DNA from: Streptomyces sp. RKAG293
Lineage (GTDB): Bacteria > Actinomycetota > Actinomycetes > Streptomycetales > Streptomycetaceae
DNA: 64,000 nt
Reading direction: 5' to 3'
Assembly: GCF_023701745.1 (NCBI RefSeq)
Contig: NZ_JAJOZB010000001.1
Coordinates: 3,044,501-3,108,500, forward strand
Shown: one piece after another, positions 45,001-60,000 of the stretch
Numbering within the stretch: position 1 is the first letter of the stretch
Layout of the letters: every line of letters starts with the position of its first letter
Notes under the pieces: model-generated
Database searches by the model: none
What the model saw: the letters and a program-made list of their open reading frames with translations, nothing else
What the model was told of the DNA's origin: nothing
Made by a program: the position numbers and the translations under genes

Positions 45001-48000
45001 GCGTCCTTGAAGGCGGGGTACCTGAGCGAGAGGCGGGTGTGTGCCGGAGGTTGCGGGGCAGGCGCCTTTTGAGAGTTACCCACCGAATTGCCGGACGGGA
45101 TCTCTCGCACTACCTGCACGGCAACGGAAGGTTTTCTTGTGACGGACAGCATGTGGGGACACACGGCAGCGTCGGGTTACCAGGCCGGAACGGATCTGAC
45201 CGGGTTCAAGGTCGAGGCGACCGACGGCAGCATCGGCAAGGTCGACAAGCAGTCCGACGAGGTCGGGTCCGCGTACATCGTTGTCGACACCGGAGTGTGG
45301 ATCTTCGGCAAGCACGTCCTGCTCCCGGCGGGGACGATCCAGTCCATCGACGGCGCGGACCGGAAGATCTACGTCGCCCTCACCAAGGACGAGATCAAGG
45401 ACTCTCCGGAGTTCGACAAGGACAAGCACACCGGTGACGCGGGCTATCACCAGCAGGTCGAGGGCTACTACGGCAGCCGCGACTGAGCGCAGCACCGCCG
45501 CACCAGGGCGCCCCGCCTCCAGAAGTTCCCCTTCTGGAGGCGGGGCGCTCGCGTGTGTGATGAGGGCAGGGCGCCTCACGGTGGTCGCATCCGGTCAAGT
45601 CCGTGATCTTGACCTCTCGCAGTTGATCCACGGGGGCCAAGTACGCGCGCCCCGAGCCTGACGGGCACTCACCGCGCCCTGGAGGGAACCCGATCCCCAC
45701 CATCCGAGCCAGAGATGCTTTGCCCCGGCTCCGCGAAGTCCCTGCCGCCTTGGGGACATCGGATCGGCAGAGGGGGGTAGGTCCGGGAGATGGGAGCCTG
45801 ATGGTCGGGCGCCTTAAAGGGTGGACTAGATGACCGCACAAACGGACATAGTGGGCCAGCTGGTGGAGTTTCCTACGATGCGGGGTTGCCCAGCCACAGC
45901 GGGGGCGCTGCCGTGGATCGAGGACGGGCGCAAGGTCGCTCCGAAGGACGCGCGTGCGGTGTCAAGACTGTTCTTCGACCAGTTGCGGGTCCTGGAGGAA
46001 GGCAGCCGGGAGTACCAGTACGCGCGGAACACACTGATCGAGATGAGCCTGTCGATGGTGCGGTTCGCCGCCGGGCGCTTCCGTAACCGGCCCGAGGACA
46101 TGGAAGAGATCGTCCAGGTCGGGACGATGGGCCTGATCAAGGCCATCGACCGCTTCGACCTGTCGCGCGAGGTGGAGTTCACCACCTTCGCCATTCCGTA
46201 CATCGTCGGGGAGATCAAGCGTTTCTTCCGCGACACCAGCTGGGCGGTCCACGTGCCGCGCAGTCTGCAGGAGCGGCGCATCGTCCTGGCCAAGGCCCGC
46301 GAGACACTGACCGAGCACCTCAACCGTGAACCCACCACCGCGGACCTTGCGCAGTACATGGACCTCACCCGCGAGGAGGTGTCGGAGGCGATGATGGCCA
46401 GCAACGGCTACACCGCAGACTCCCTCGACGTCCCTGTCGGTGACGGAACCGAGGACGGAGCTGGAGCCGCGCGGACCGACCGGCTCGGCTCGGACGATCC
46501 CGGCATGGCCGCGGTGGAGAACCTCCAGGCCCTCAAGCCGCTGCTGGCCGAACTGGGCGACCGTGACCAGCGCATCCTGCAGATGCGCTTCGGCCAGGAG
46601 ATGACCCAGTCCCAGATCGGAGCCGTCCTGGGCGTCTCCCAGATGCACGTCTCCCGCCTCCTGACCCGAACCCTGGAAACCTTGCGCGCCCGCCTGCTCA
46701 CCCAAGCCTGACCGCAGCCCCGCGTGGCCCGGATCGCTCGTGTCGCGGGCAGAGTAAACGGGTGGGCGGGACATGACAGTTTGCTCGGCATCGCAGGTCA
46801 GCGGCTGAGTCTGGGGCGGGCCATTTGCGCCAGATAGGTGAACTCCGGCAGATGGTCACGAGCGGCCCCGACAGGGCAGTGCAGAATGCGCTCGCTGAAT
46901 TTGATCATGGCAGGCTGCCGAGTGGCAGAGGGCCTTGTGAGCCGGAGGCGCACCACCCGTGGCGGCGATCATCAATCCCACCCGCAGGAGACACGATCTG
47001 GGAGCCGAGCTCCGCCGGCTCCGCAAGGCCAGTGGCCTGACCAGCACACAAGCGGCAGAGCGACTTCTGGTAGGCCAGCCCAAGATGAGTCGCCTGGAGC
47101 TCGGCCAACGCGCCGTCAACCCCCGCGATGTGCGCGATCTGTGCGCGATCTATGGAGTGACGGACCAGCACGTCGTCGACGCGCTGATGCGGATGGCTGA
47201 GGAGTCGCGCTGACCACCCCCGTTCCGGTCGACGGTACCCGCACCGCCACCGAACTGCTGGCGATCGCGACGGCTCTGTTCGACGGACGCCGTGCCCGTT
47301 GAGGATCCGCTGTGATCAGGCGGCCGCCGCGAGTTGGTCCCGCCGGGGCGCCGACGGTTCGGCCCGGCGGGCTGGCTTGCGGGTGATGCGGCGGGTCATG
47401 AGGGTGATCGCGGCGCCATCACGGGCACCGTTTCGGACAGCAGCACGTCGCTTCCACGCGAATTTCCCCCCGACCCACGGCGGATCGGGGGCCACGGCAT
47501 CGAAATCCTCCAACAGATCTGCCAGAAACTGATCGTCGAGCGGGTGCCAGTCGGTAAGCGCATCCGTGCCGTCATCGCCAAGGGCAGGGGCCGCGTACGG
47601 TTTGTCGATTGTCGCAGGGTCGGGCGCAGCGGCGGTAGCCAGTACACCGGGCCGTCGGTTGGCGAACCCAGGTTGTCCTCTCGCTGTCTGCCATGGCGAG
47701 GGGACGTGGTTTGGGGTTGCGACAGGACTACCTGCGCGGATCGGGGAGAGTCGCAGTGCACGGCTACATGCCAGGGGGACGAGATGGTGCAGGATCCGGC
47801 GAAGCCGGCCGGGGCTCCGGTGTCAGTGGGGGTGCTGTACCAGGCGGCGCACTACGGGGTGGAGCACAGGGCTGCGGGTGAGGCGCGGCAGATGGCGGAC
47901 GTGTTCGTGAAGGAGCTCGTCGACCTGCTGGTCGTCCCGGTGTCCGAGCCGTTCGCCTACGACGTGGCGTTGGTGGTGACGGAACTGCTCACCAACGCCA

Positions 48001-51000
48001 ACCGGTATGCACCCGGCCCGTGCCTCCTGGAGCTGGAAGGGCGCCGCAGCGGGGTCAGGTTGCCGCTCTGGGACAGCAGCACCGCGCTGCCCCGCCTTTT
48101 CCCGCGAGACCCCACCCGGATCGGCGGCCACGGCATGGAGATCATCAACCGCATCTGCGCCGAGGTCCGCGTGGAACGCGTGCCGGTCGGCAAACGCATC
48201 CGCGCCACCCTCTGCCTGCCGGCTGGCCTCTAGGCTGCAGGCCCGCGCACGCAGGCCCCGCCCGGCCCGGCCGACCCCAGCGCGGCCTCGACGCTATCCG
48301 CGAGCACGAAGATCTGGAGGGCATCGGTCAACTCCAGCACATGCCGCAGCGGCGAGCTGATGGCGGCCAGGACCAGCAGACCGTCCCGGCTCTCCAGGTC
48401 CAGACGCAGCTGCAGGAAACGGTTCAGGCCCTGGGAATCGCAGAACGCCAGGCCCGCGCAATCCACGATCAGCCGGCGGCACCCCTGGTCCAGGAGGCGC
48501 TGCGCGGCGTCACCCAGGACAGGCTCCGTTCCATAATCCAGCTCGCCGGCCACCGACAGCACGGCCACACCAACCTGCGCCTGCCCCACCGCGCTCACCT
48601 GCAACGGCTCCATCGGACCCACCCTCGTCTCCTTCTCCCTCTCCATGAAAGGTGAGAGGGCACCCAACGCACCACCAGCCCGGTCTCTGCCCAGACGCTG
48701 GTGGATCGACACACCCTCAATATACGTACGCATGATCTATTCTCGAGAGTGGTGCGCAGGCACCGCCCCCAGACCGTGGTCAGTGCGTACGGCCGCAGAC
48801 CTTCGGGAGGCGGCGATCTCCCGGGCGAGGCTGGCGAGCTGGTAGCTGTGGCTGCGGGCGTAGGTGCGCAGCGCGTTGAAGGCGTCGTCAACGCTCGTGT
48901 TCCAGCGCTCCGCGAGGATGCCTTTGACCTGTTCGAGGACGATGCGGCTGGTGAGGACGTACTGGAGCTGCCCGCGTTCGCGTTCGCTGTGGGCCAGGAT
49001 GCGCCGGTCCACGACGTCCTTCGCCACCGCGGTAAGGGAACGCCCGATCGACGTCGATCTGAGCGGGCTGTCCTTTGCGGCGTCAGACCTCGTCCCAGCC
49101 CGTTCGCCCGGAGGATCAAGAACCATGTGGCGTTCTGGAATAGCGTCACCATCGGAGGCACCCGGGAAGGCCCCGCGCACCGTCGATGAACGGGTCGCCA
49201 GCACCCGAAGAGAGCTGTTGCGGTGGAATATGGTTCCGACCCGGACGCAATGGGCGTGTTGGGGAGCGGTCCATGGCGCTGAGTGTGGTCTTGATCGTGA
49301 GGTCCGTGCCGCACCCGGTGCGGAGCTGTCTCACCCTCAGGGAGATCTTCATGATGCGTATCGCCAAGGCCGCCACGGTCATCGCCGCTATGGGTGCCGC
49401 CCTGTTCGGCGGTGCGGGACTGGCCGCAGCCGACGCCGGCGCTGAGGGCTATGCGGTCGGCTCGCCCGGTGTGCTGTCGGGGAACCTGATCCAGGTGCCC
49501 ATCCACATTCCGATCAACGTGTGCGGCAACACCGTCAGCGTGCTCGGTGCGCTGAACCCGGCATTCGGCAACCGCTGCGAGAACGGATCCGACCACCACA
49601 TGGGCGACCAGGGCAGTCAGGACAACCGCGGCGAGGACAACTGGGGCCAGGACAACCGCGGCGGCGACGACCACAGCGGCCAGGCCCAGTGGGGCAAAGA
49701 CCACCAGGGCAGCGACATGCACGGCGCCGGCATGGACGACTGCGACCACTGATCGCGCTCCGGCGCGTGGGGCGCACCTGATCGGGTTGCCGGTCTAGCA
49801 TCGTACGGCGGTGCGGCGTGCGCGGCCCGCCCACGGGTGAGCCAATTTCTGCCGGATCGTGTGCCCCGCCCCTCCAGAGGGATGTGGCTGGTGCACGGTC
49901 CGCTTCTCCCGCTGCCCTGGGAAGGCCGGGGGCTTCGTTCGGTGACCACAGCACCGGACGAAGCCTTCCTGCCGACCTGACACGGCACGCGCATTCGCGC
50001 GTTCCACGAACCCTTGTTCATGATGCGCGGGTCCGTTTGTGGAGTGGGGCCTCCACAGGAGCCGCCCTCAGGGTGTGTGGGCGGGGTTGGTGCAATCGTC
50101 GTAGCCATCTGGGTGGCCTGCGGCACCGAACGGGATACCGGCATACCTGTGCCAAGAGCGGTAGCGGATGCGGTCGTTGGATGCCAAAGCTGGGAGGGGC
50201 GGCGTCACCGGAGGGAGCTGCCCCGCCGGCCGGTACGCCCCTTTGTCTCCTGCGTTCAGCGTCTGGGTGAGCTGCCGCTCCTGAGTCGCTGCGCGATGGC
50301 GAAAGGTACTGCTTCCGCCAGGTGCAGCACTGGGGGAGGAGGTCTTCCCAGAAGGCGTCGACGTCGTGGGGCGACGCCGTTGTCAGCCGGCAGTCGGCGG
50401 CTTCGGACTCGTCCGGATACCGGCCGTCCGTCTTGGTGTGGGTGACGTTGAAGGAGGCGGTCTCCAGCAAACCGAGCAGGTCCTCCTGCTCCTTCCCCGC
50501 GGACCGCCAGGGCTCCTCGGCCCGAAACTCCAGAAGCCGCGCGTAGGGCCCGCAGAAGATGCTGCGCAACTGGCCCAAAGTGGGTTCTTGCTCCGCCAGG
50601 GCTTCCAGGGTCTGGGTGTTGAGGGGTGGTCGGCCGCAGGTCAGGCGGTCCCAGATGGTGATGCCCAGGACGGTGGCCGCGCTGGCGTATCGCCAGGTGA
50701 TCTCCCCGATGGTCCGCTCGTAGGCGACTGCTGCCGAAGAGGCTGCTCGCGCCGCGAGCTGATGGTGCGGCGCTAGGCCCTGTCCGGTGTATCCCTCCTC
50801 CAGATCGGCCTTGGCCAACAGTCTCCGCGTCAGGGCGCGGGCGCATTCCCACTCGCCACGCAGCTCTACGTGCGCGCGGTTCAGGCATCGCAGTGCCCCC
50901 GACTCCTCGCTGCTCAGCAGGCCGAGATCCTTCAGGTCGGGAAACCGTGGGCTCATCCGCTCCCCCTTCGCCTCAGCTGGACGGCTGGAGGAGTTCGACC

Positions 51001-54000
51001 CGCCCGCGTGCCCAGGCCGGAAACGGTCACTCCCGCACAACCATCCAGCGAAGTACGCAATACCCAGATATCGGGATGATGACGCCCGATGCGGTCGACT
51101 GGGCGCCGATGGCGATATCCGCACATGTGCTCGGACCTCCATGTGCGCAGGTCGACGGCTGCCTGGACCACTCCCTGCCGGCCGGTATGTGCGAAGACGG
51201 CCCACCGCGGGAGAGGCACCAGTCAGCAGGTCGAAGGCATCGACGTAAACGTCGTAAACGTCTCGCCCGCGACACCGCCGGCCGACGCTGCCCGCTAGAG
51301 CCGTGTGGTAACCGCAGGTAGCTGCCGGTCACTCGGGTGGCGTCACGGTTGAGGGCCGGCGACCACGTTCGGCCCAGGAGCGTTGCGGGGACTCTGAGTT
51401 CATGGTGCTTTATTCGTAGCTTAAGTCACATTACGGGCATTCTGTGCATGGCTCCGTGTGCGGCTCCGAGCGCTCGCCGCACCCCGCCGCCCCGCCTGCC
51501 ATTTGGCAGGCACCGGCTCTGACCTGGAACGGATGTCCCATGCCACGATCCCGTCCGCGCCGCCACAAGAGTCCGACCCGCCCCGCCGAGCGAACCTTCG
51601 CGGCCGTGGGCACTCTCGCTCTGGTCGCCGCCGGCATTCTGACGACCCTCGCTCCCGGGGTCAGCTCCGCCTCCAGTCACCGCGAGGCACCGCTGACCGC
51701 CGGTGACCCGAAGGTCGACAACACCGACGTGTACGCCTTCACCAGCCCCGACAAGCCCGACACCGTGACCCTGGTGGCGAACTGGATCCCGTTCGAGGAG
51801 CCCAACGGGGGACCGAACTTCTACCCGTTCGCCAACGACGCCCGCTACAACATCAAGATCGACAGCAATGGAGACGGCAAGCCCGACGCCACCTACACCT
51901 GGACGTTCACCGACCACATCCGCGACGACGCCAACCAGTTCCTCTACAACACCGGCGTCGTGAATTCCGTGGACGACGCGAACCTGAACTTCCGCCAGAC
52001 GTACAACCTGACCGTCACCGACGCGAGCGGCAACACCAAGACCCTGCTCAAGGACGCCCCGGCGGCCCCTTCGAACACCGGCAAGGCCTCGATGCCCGAC
52101 TACGCCTCGCTGCGCAGCCAGGCCGTGGTGCCGTTGGCGGAGGGCGGTCAGTCCTACGCCGGTCAGGCGTCCGACCCGTTCTTCCTGGACCTGCGCGTCT
52201 TCGACCTGCTCTACGGCGGGAACCTCAAGGAGAGCGGCCACAACACGCTCGCCGGGTACAACGTCAACACCATCGCCCTGCAGGTCCCCAAGAAGGACCT
52301 GGCCCTCAAGGGCGATGCCACCCGCAACCCGGTGATCGGTGTGTGGTCCACCACCGACCGCAAGGGTGTCGCGGTCACCGCCGGGAGCAGTAAGGGTGAC
52401 GAGGGTTCGCAGTCCAAGGGCAACGAGGGCAAGGGTGGGCCGCCCGTCGAGGCGGGCTGGCATCAGGTGTCCCGGCTGGGCAACCCGCTGGTCAACGAAG
52501 TGGTCGTGCCTCTGAAGTACAAGGACGCCTTCAACGCGCTGACCCCGGACAAGGACCACACGGTCACGCCGGTCGTCGACAAGGTCAAGGACCCGATCGT
52601 CCCGAAACTCGTCCAGGGCATCTACGGCATTCCCGCCCCGGCCGCGCCCCGCGACGACCTGGTGGAGATCTTCCTGACCGGTGTGTGCAAGGACTGTGGA
52701 CCGATCAAGGCAGACCTCAACTCGCAGCTGCTCAACGCCGACGTCCACAAGGACGCCTTCACCCCGGCCGAGGAGCTGCGGCTGAACATGGCCGTGCCGC
52801 CGTCCGACAACCCCAGCCGCCTGGGGGTGCTGGGTCAGGACCTGGCCGGCTTCCCCAACGGCCGCCGTCTGAACGACGATGTCGTCGACATCGAACTGCA
52901 GGCCCTGGAAGGTGCCGCGCAGACCGGGAAGATCGTTCCCGCGCTCGCGGCCGGTGACGGTGTCGACACGCCCTACCGCCAGACCGGCACTTCCTTCCCC
53001 TATGTGGCGCTACCCAACACGGCCGCGGTCAACCAGGCCGACTCGCAGCGGCCGGACGGCGGCATCGGAGCCGGCCTCGGTGGCACGGCCCTGAGCGGAT
53101 CGACCGTCGTTCCCGCCACCGCACTGGGCGGAGGCGTCCTGCTGGCGGTGGCCGGAGTGCTGTACCTTCGGCGGCGCCGGCACGCAGGCCGTCCGTGACC
53201 ACCCCCGCCGCACCTGGCCGCCTGCGCTCCGCACCGGAGCGCAGGCGGCCGCGGGGGCTGCGCAGGTTCCGCCCGGCACGCCCCCGCAGAGTGGCCGCAT
53301 CCCTCGCCGTCCTGACGGGCATATCGCTGGCCTCCTTCGGCACCTGCGCCCTCATCACCGCCGGCCCAGGGCCCGCGAAGATCGCGGACGTCGGAACCCT
53401 CCCCATCTCCCAGGGCGGGGACCGGGCCGCCCCCGCCGGAGCTTCAGCTCCGGCACCGGTGCGTATCCGAATACCCGGGATCGACCTCGACGAGACCCTG
53501 ACTCAGCTGCAGGTGCAGCAGGACGGCCACCTCGGCGTCCCCGAGGACCCGCAGCAGGTCGGGTGGTGGAGCGAAGGCCCCCGCCCGGGAGATCCCGGGG
53601 CCGCGATCATCGTCGGCCACGTCGATTCGCGCACCGGCCCGGCCGCGTTCTACAACGTGTCCTCCCTGCGACCGGGAGACGCGATCACCATCGACCGCGA
53701 AAACCACACCCACATGGTCTTCACCGTCCGGGCGCTGCGGCAGTACGAGAAAGAAGACTTCCCGGACGACCAGGTCTATGCCACCGCCGGCGCCCCCGCG
53801 CTGCGGTTGATCACCTGCGGCGGCACCTATGACAAGGCCCTGCACGAGTACCGCGACAACATCGTCGTCTACGCGACCCCCGCCGACCCGCACCCCGCGG
53901 CACCGCCATCAGCCGCCTCTCCACCAGGTATCCCAGACCGGAGCGGGAATTGACCGAGTCCGAACGCATGCGCCCCGCACGCCGGCACCACATCCGGCTC

Positions 54001-57000
54001 GCGGCGATCACCAGTGCCCTGGGAGTGGGGCTCTTCCTCGCCGGCGGCCTCGGCCTCTCTCCGTGGCCGGCCGCACGATCCGAGCAGGGGTCACTCTCCG
54101 CCGACGCGGTGAGCGACCCGGTCGGTGACCCGCTCGCGGCGGACATCACCGCCTTGCAGGACCACCTGCGTAAGGCTCCGCAGGATGCCGTCGCGCTCGC
54201 CACGCTCGGTCTGGACTACGTCCAGCAGGCGAAAGCCACCGCGGACCCGTCGTACTACCCCAAGGCGGAGGAGCTGCTCAAGCACTCGCTGGCCGTGGAG
54301 AAGGCGGACAACTTCACCGCGCTGGGCGGCATGGCAGCCCTGGAGGCAGCCCGCCACCACTTCACCCCCGCACTGGACTGGGCGCGGCAGGCCGTCGCGG
54401 TCAATCCGTACAACTCCTCGCTGTGCGGAACCCTCGCCGACGCGTTCACCCAACTTGGCCGCTACGGCGAGGCTGCCGACGCCGTACAGCGCATGGTCGA
54501 CCTCAAGCCGGGGACACCGTCGCTGTCTCGTGCCTCCTACGTCGCGGAACTGCGCGGGGACACCGACACCGCCCGCACCGACATGCAGCGCGCTCTGCAG
54601 GACGCGGCTGGGCCCGCCGACCGGGGCTTCGCCCACTACTACCTCGGTGAACTCGCCTTCAACAGCGGCGATCCGGCCGGTGCACTGGCCCAGGCGCAGG
54701 CCGGGCTGCGTGAGGCCCCCTCCTCCGTCGCCCTGCTCCAGGCCAAGGCCCAGGCCGAAGCGGCACTCGGCACGACGGACGCCGCGATCGCCGACCTGAC
54801 CCAAGCCGTCCAGCGGGTGCCCCAGCCCGAGTACGTCCTCGCCCTCGGGGAGCTCTACCAGTCCCTCGGCCGCACCCAGGAGGCAAACCAGCAGTACCAG
54901 GTCTTTAGGGCCGAGCAGAAACTCTTCGCCGCGGGCGGTGTCACCCTCGACTCCGACGCCGCGCTGTTCGAAGCCGACCACGGCAACCCGCAGGACGCCC
55001 TCACCATCGCCCGCCAAGGTCTGCGGACCCGTCCGTTCCTCGAATCCCACGACGCGCTGGCCTGGGCCCTGCACACGAACGGCCGCGACGACGAAGCCCT
55101 GGAGGAATCGAACGCGTCACTCGCCCAAGGCACCCGCAGTGCCCTCTTCCACTACCACCGGGCTCTGATCCAACAGTCCCTCGGCGACAACGCGGCAGCG
55201 CGCAAGGATCTGACCCTGGCCCTGGCCATCAACTCCCGCTTCAACCCGCTGCACGCCCCCAAAGCGCGGGCGATTCTCGCCGCGCTGCCCAGCACACCGT
55301 AAACAGGCGACCGCCGCTGTCACCGCCCTACGACGTCACCGCGGGCAGCAAGGGCGTGAAGGCGTCCCAGCGAGCGATCTCGCAGCCGTTCGCATGAGAG
55401 ATGGTGCAATGCCACCGGTGCAGCACGGCCCGTGACCGCAACACCTGCGCCAACAGTTCAGTCCGTTGCTTCTTCTGCGGGATGCAGACCTGCCGTCCAC
55501 TTCTCTTCGATGCGGCCGAGTTTCCACACCGCGACGGCGACGAGCCAGGTGGTGAAGAACAGGCCGACGATGAGGAAGCCGATGATGTTCAGGTCCTGGC
55601 TGCCGACCCAGTCCCAGAACGGGCCGTGCAGATGGAGTTGGTTGGCGAGCAGTCCGAGGAGCTCGACGGTGCCGATGATGAGGGCGACGGCAACGGACAG
55701 CCCGGTGATGGTGAGGTTGTAGTAGACCTTGCGGACCGGCTTGGAAAAGGCCCATCCGTAGGCGAAGTTCATGAACGACCCGTCGATGGTGTCCAGCAGC
55801 GACATGCCTGCGGCGAACAGGACCGGAAGACACAAAATCGCGTACCAGGGCAGGCCCGAGGCAGCCCCGGAACCGGCGAGGACCATCAGGGCGATCTCGG
55901 TGGCCGTGTCGAATCCCAGACCGAACAGCAGGCCGAGCGGATACATCTGCCAGGGCTTGGTGATCGACTTCATCACCCGTCCCAACAACCGGTTCATGAA
56001 ACCACGGTTGTTCAGTTGCTCCTGCAGCGCCGCCTCGTCGAAGTGGCCGGTCCGCATCTTCCGGAAGACCTTCCAGATCCCGGCCAGGATCACCAGGTTG
56101 ATGGCCGCGATGATGTAGAGGAAGGCACCGGAAACGGTTGTGCCGATCAGACCGGTCAGGTGATGCAGCTTCGAATTATCATCCTCAACCGGTCCAGCCA
56201 GCGCCTTGATACCCAGCGAGAGGAGAAACGCCAGGACGAAGACAATGCTGGAGTGGCCGAGGGAGAACCAGAAGCCCACCGAGAGCGGGCGCTGGCCCTC
56301 ACCCATGAGCTTGCGGGTGGTGTTGTCGATGGCCGCGATGTGGTCGGCGTCGAAAGCGTGCCGCATGCCGAGGGTGTACGCGGTCACCCCCATCCCGATG
56401 CCGAACGCCTTGGTGCCCACCGTGTAGTGCTCCGGTGCGACGATCACCACCAGCGTGAACCAGCCGATCACATGCAGCGCCAGGATGAACGCGGCCATGC
56501 CGCCAAGGCGCGTCCACTCCTGCCTGGTCATCGAGTCGCGCAGGCGCGCCCAGCGCGATACCGGCGCGACGAGAGTTGACGAAGGAGCGGGGGAGGTGGA
56601 GGTGAGCGCCATGGGACTGCTTTCTTCCGGTCAGGCGTAGCTCATTCACCGTAGAAGCATGGAGTTCCTACTTGCAACTGATGCGCAGTAAAGAATAAGC
56701 AATTTACCGAACCGCGAGTCCGAGGCCACTCGCAATATCGTCCACCTGTGCGACCGGGCGATGCCAACCCTCAAATGGCCGCATAAGTTCACGTCAACGG
56801 CGATACCTTTATGGCCCCACTGGTTGAGACTTCCGGTCGAGAGAATTAAACGCCAAATCCTCTTGCGCGGCATGGGATGCAGAGCAGAAACGATCATCCA
56901 GCCTCCTCAACCACCCGCATGACCTGGGCATCTTGATTACTGGGCAGAAAATAGTCCCATTAAATCCATCGGCGGGGTGGCTGGAAAACTCTCTCCATTG

Positions 57001-60000
57001 AGTGGAGTTTCATATCGGAGCCAATCCGCAGTGCGCTTGGCTCCGAAGAGGATGCGGAGGTCCAAACCTCCGAGACCGTCCCCACGTTCGCGAGAGAAAG
57101 ACTCTTCATGACCGCAAACGCAGCACCCGCCGGCAGCCGTCGGTGGAAGTCCGCAGCCATGCTGCTAGCCCTCGGTTCGGCAGTCGCCGGCGCCGCACTG
57201 GCGGGGCCGGGATCCGGTGTCGGCCAGGCGTCCAGCCACCGCGAAGCACCGCTGATCGCGGCTGACCCGCAGGTCGACAACACCGACCTGTACGCGTTCA
57301 CCAGCCCGGACAAGTCCGACACGGTGACGCTCACGGCGAACTGGATCCCGTTCCAGGAGCCGAACGGTGGACCGAACTTCTATCCGTTCGCCGAGGACGC
57401 GCACTACGACATCAACATCGACAGCCAGGGCACCGGCAAGCCGGACCTGACCTACCGGTGGACGTTCCGCAACGAGGACCTGCGCGGCGAGAAGACGTTC
57501 CTGTACAACAACGGCGTCGTGAACAACCTCAACGACAAGACGCTGCTGTTCCGCCAGCACTACTGCCTGCAGGAGATCCGCGCGGGCAAGAAGCCGGTCA
57601 CGCTCGTCGCGGACGGCATCGCCACGCCGTCCAACGTCGGCAAGGCGTCCATGCCGAACTACGGCAGGCTCCGCAACCAGGCGACGAAGCAACTGCCCGG
57701 TGGCGGTCAGACCGTCGCCACGCAGGCCGCGGACCCGTTCTTCCTGGATCTGCGGGTCTTCGACCTGCTCTACGGCGGCAACCTCTCCGAGACCGGGCAC
57801 AACACCCTGAACGGCTACAACGTCAACACGTTGTCCATCCAGGTGCCCAAGTCCAAGCTCGCCTTCAAGGGCAACGCCAAGCGCAACCCTGTCATCGGCG
57901 TGTGGAGCTCCACCGAGCGGCGCACCATGCAGCTCAGCCCCGGCAAGCAGACCCCCACGGGCAAGTACGTGCAGGTCTCGCGTCTGGGCAATCCGCTGGT
58001 CAACGAGGCCGTCGTACCGGCCGGGCTGAAGAACGCCTTCAACGCGCTGCCGCCGTCGGAGGACCACAACCAGCCGAAGGTCGTCGCGAAGGTCCTCGAC
58101 CCTGAGCTGCCCAAGCTCATCCAGGGGATCTACGGCATCCCGGCGCCCGCAACCCCGCGCAAGGACCTGCAGGAGATCTTCCTGACGGGCATTGCGAAGG
58201 CGACCAACGGGCCGCTGGCCGTGGACCTGAACTCGCAGCTGATGAACCTCGACATCAACAAGAAGCGGTTCGTTCCCGCCGAGGAACTGCGGCTGAACAT
58301 GTCGACACCGGTCACGGCCATGCCGGACCGGCTCGGTGTGCTCAACGGTGACTTCCAGGGCTTCCCCAACGGCCGCCGCATGGGTGACGACGTCATCGAC
58401 ATCGCCATCCAGGCGCTCGAAGGCGCCACTCCCGGTCACCTGATCCAGGCACTGGCCGCCGGTGACGGCGTCAACGGGCCGGGCATCCCGTTCGGGACCA
58501 CGTTCCCGTACGTCGCTCTGCCGTACACCGGTTCGGTCAACCAGGCCGGCTAGTCCCGTCCGGCTGGTCCCGTCCGGGCCGGTGCGGGCCAACACGACTG
58601 GCCCGCACCGGTCCACCGGCCCCGTCGTTGACGACGCGTACGTCCATCGGCTCATCCACAGCCCAACACGCCCATCGTTCATCGTCCAGTGAGGGATGTC
58701 GTTCATGCGCCGCCTCGCCCTGATCGCCACCGCCGCCGCGCTGTGTGCCGGCCTGACCGGATTCGCGGCGCTGGAACACAACTCCAACCCCCCTCCTCCC
58801 GCATCGGCAGCCGCCCCTGCGGCCGGCTCGGCCCATACCGCACTGTCGATCGGCGCGGTGGTGACCAAGCTCCAGGACAAACTGCGCCGGCAGCCCGCCG
58901 ACGCCGCAGCATGGGCGCAGCTGGGCTCCGCGTACGTCGAGCAGGCCCGGCTCACCGTTGATCCGACGCTGTACCCCAAGGCGGAAACGGCATTGCGACG
59001 CTCGCTGACGCTGCAGCCGGACGTCAACACGACCGCGCTGACCGGCATGGCCGGGCTCGCGAACGCCCGGCACCAGTTCAGCCAGGCCCGTACCTGGGCC
59101 GATCAGGCCGTCGCCGGCGACCCGTACGCATGGGCCGCCTACGGTGCACTGACCGATGCCCTCACCCAACTCGGCGACGACGCCGGAGCCCAGGCCGCCG
59201 TCCAACGGATGCTGGACCTGCACCCATCGACCGCATCGTTCACCCGCGCCTCCTACACGCTGGAACTGCAAGGCCGAACCGATGAGGCGGCACAAGCCCT
59301 CCAACGAGGTCTGGAGGATGCATCCAACCCTGCTGACCAGGCCTTCTGCCAGCACTACCTGGGGGAGTTGGCCTTCAACACCGGTTCCACCGCTGCGGCG
59401 TTGGAGCACTACCGCAAGGCGCTGGCCCTGGACCCGACCTACACCGCCGCCCTTGCGGGAGTAGCCCGCGCCGAAGCCGCGCTGGGCCGGACGGCCAAAG
59501 CCGTCACCGACTATCAGGCAGCCATCGCCCGCGTTCCCCAACCCCAGTACGTGCTCGAACTCGGCGAACTCCTGGAGTCCCTGGGCCGCACCGCGGAGGC
59601 CCGCGCGCAATACAGCGTCCTGGAAGTCGAGCAGAAGCTGTTCGCTGCCAACGGCGTCGTCGACGACCTGAACCTCGGCCAGTACCAGGCCGACCACGGA
59701 AACCCTCAACTCGCCGTCACTCTGCTCACCGCCGAATGGGGCCGCCGCCACAGCGTGCTGGTCGCCGACGCCCTGAGCTGGGCCCTGCACCGGGCCGGCC
59801 GCGACGAAGAAGCGCTGCCCCTGGTCAGAGAAGCCAACCGGCTCGGGTGGCGCGACGCCACCCTGCGCTACCACCGCGGCGTCATCGAGCAAACCGTCGG
59901 CGACGACCAGGCCGCACGCACCGACCTGACGGGCGCCCTGTCAGCCAACCCCGCCTTCTCACCCCTGCGCGCACCCGACGCCCGCGCACGCCTGGCCCGC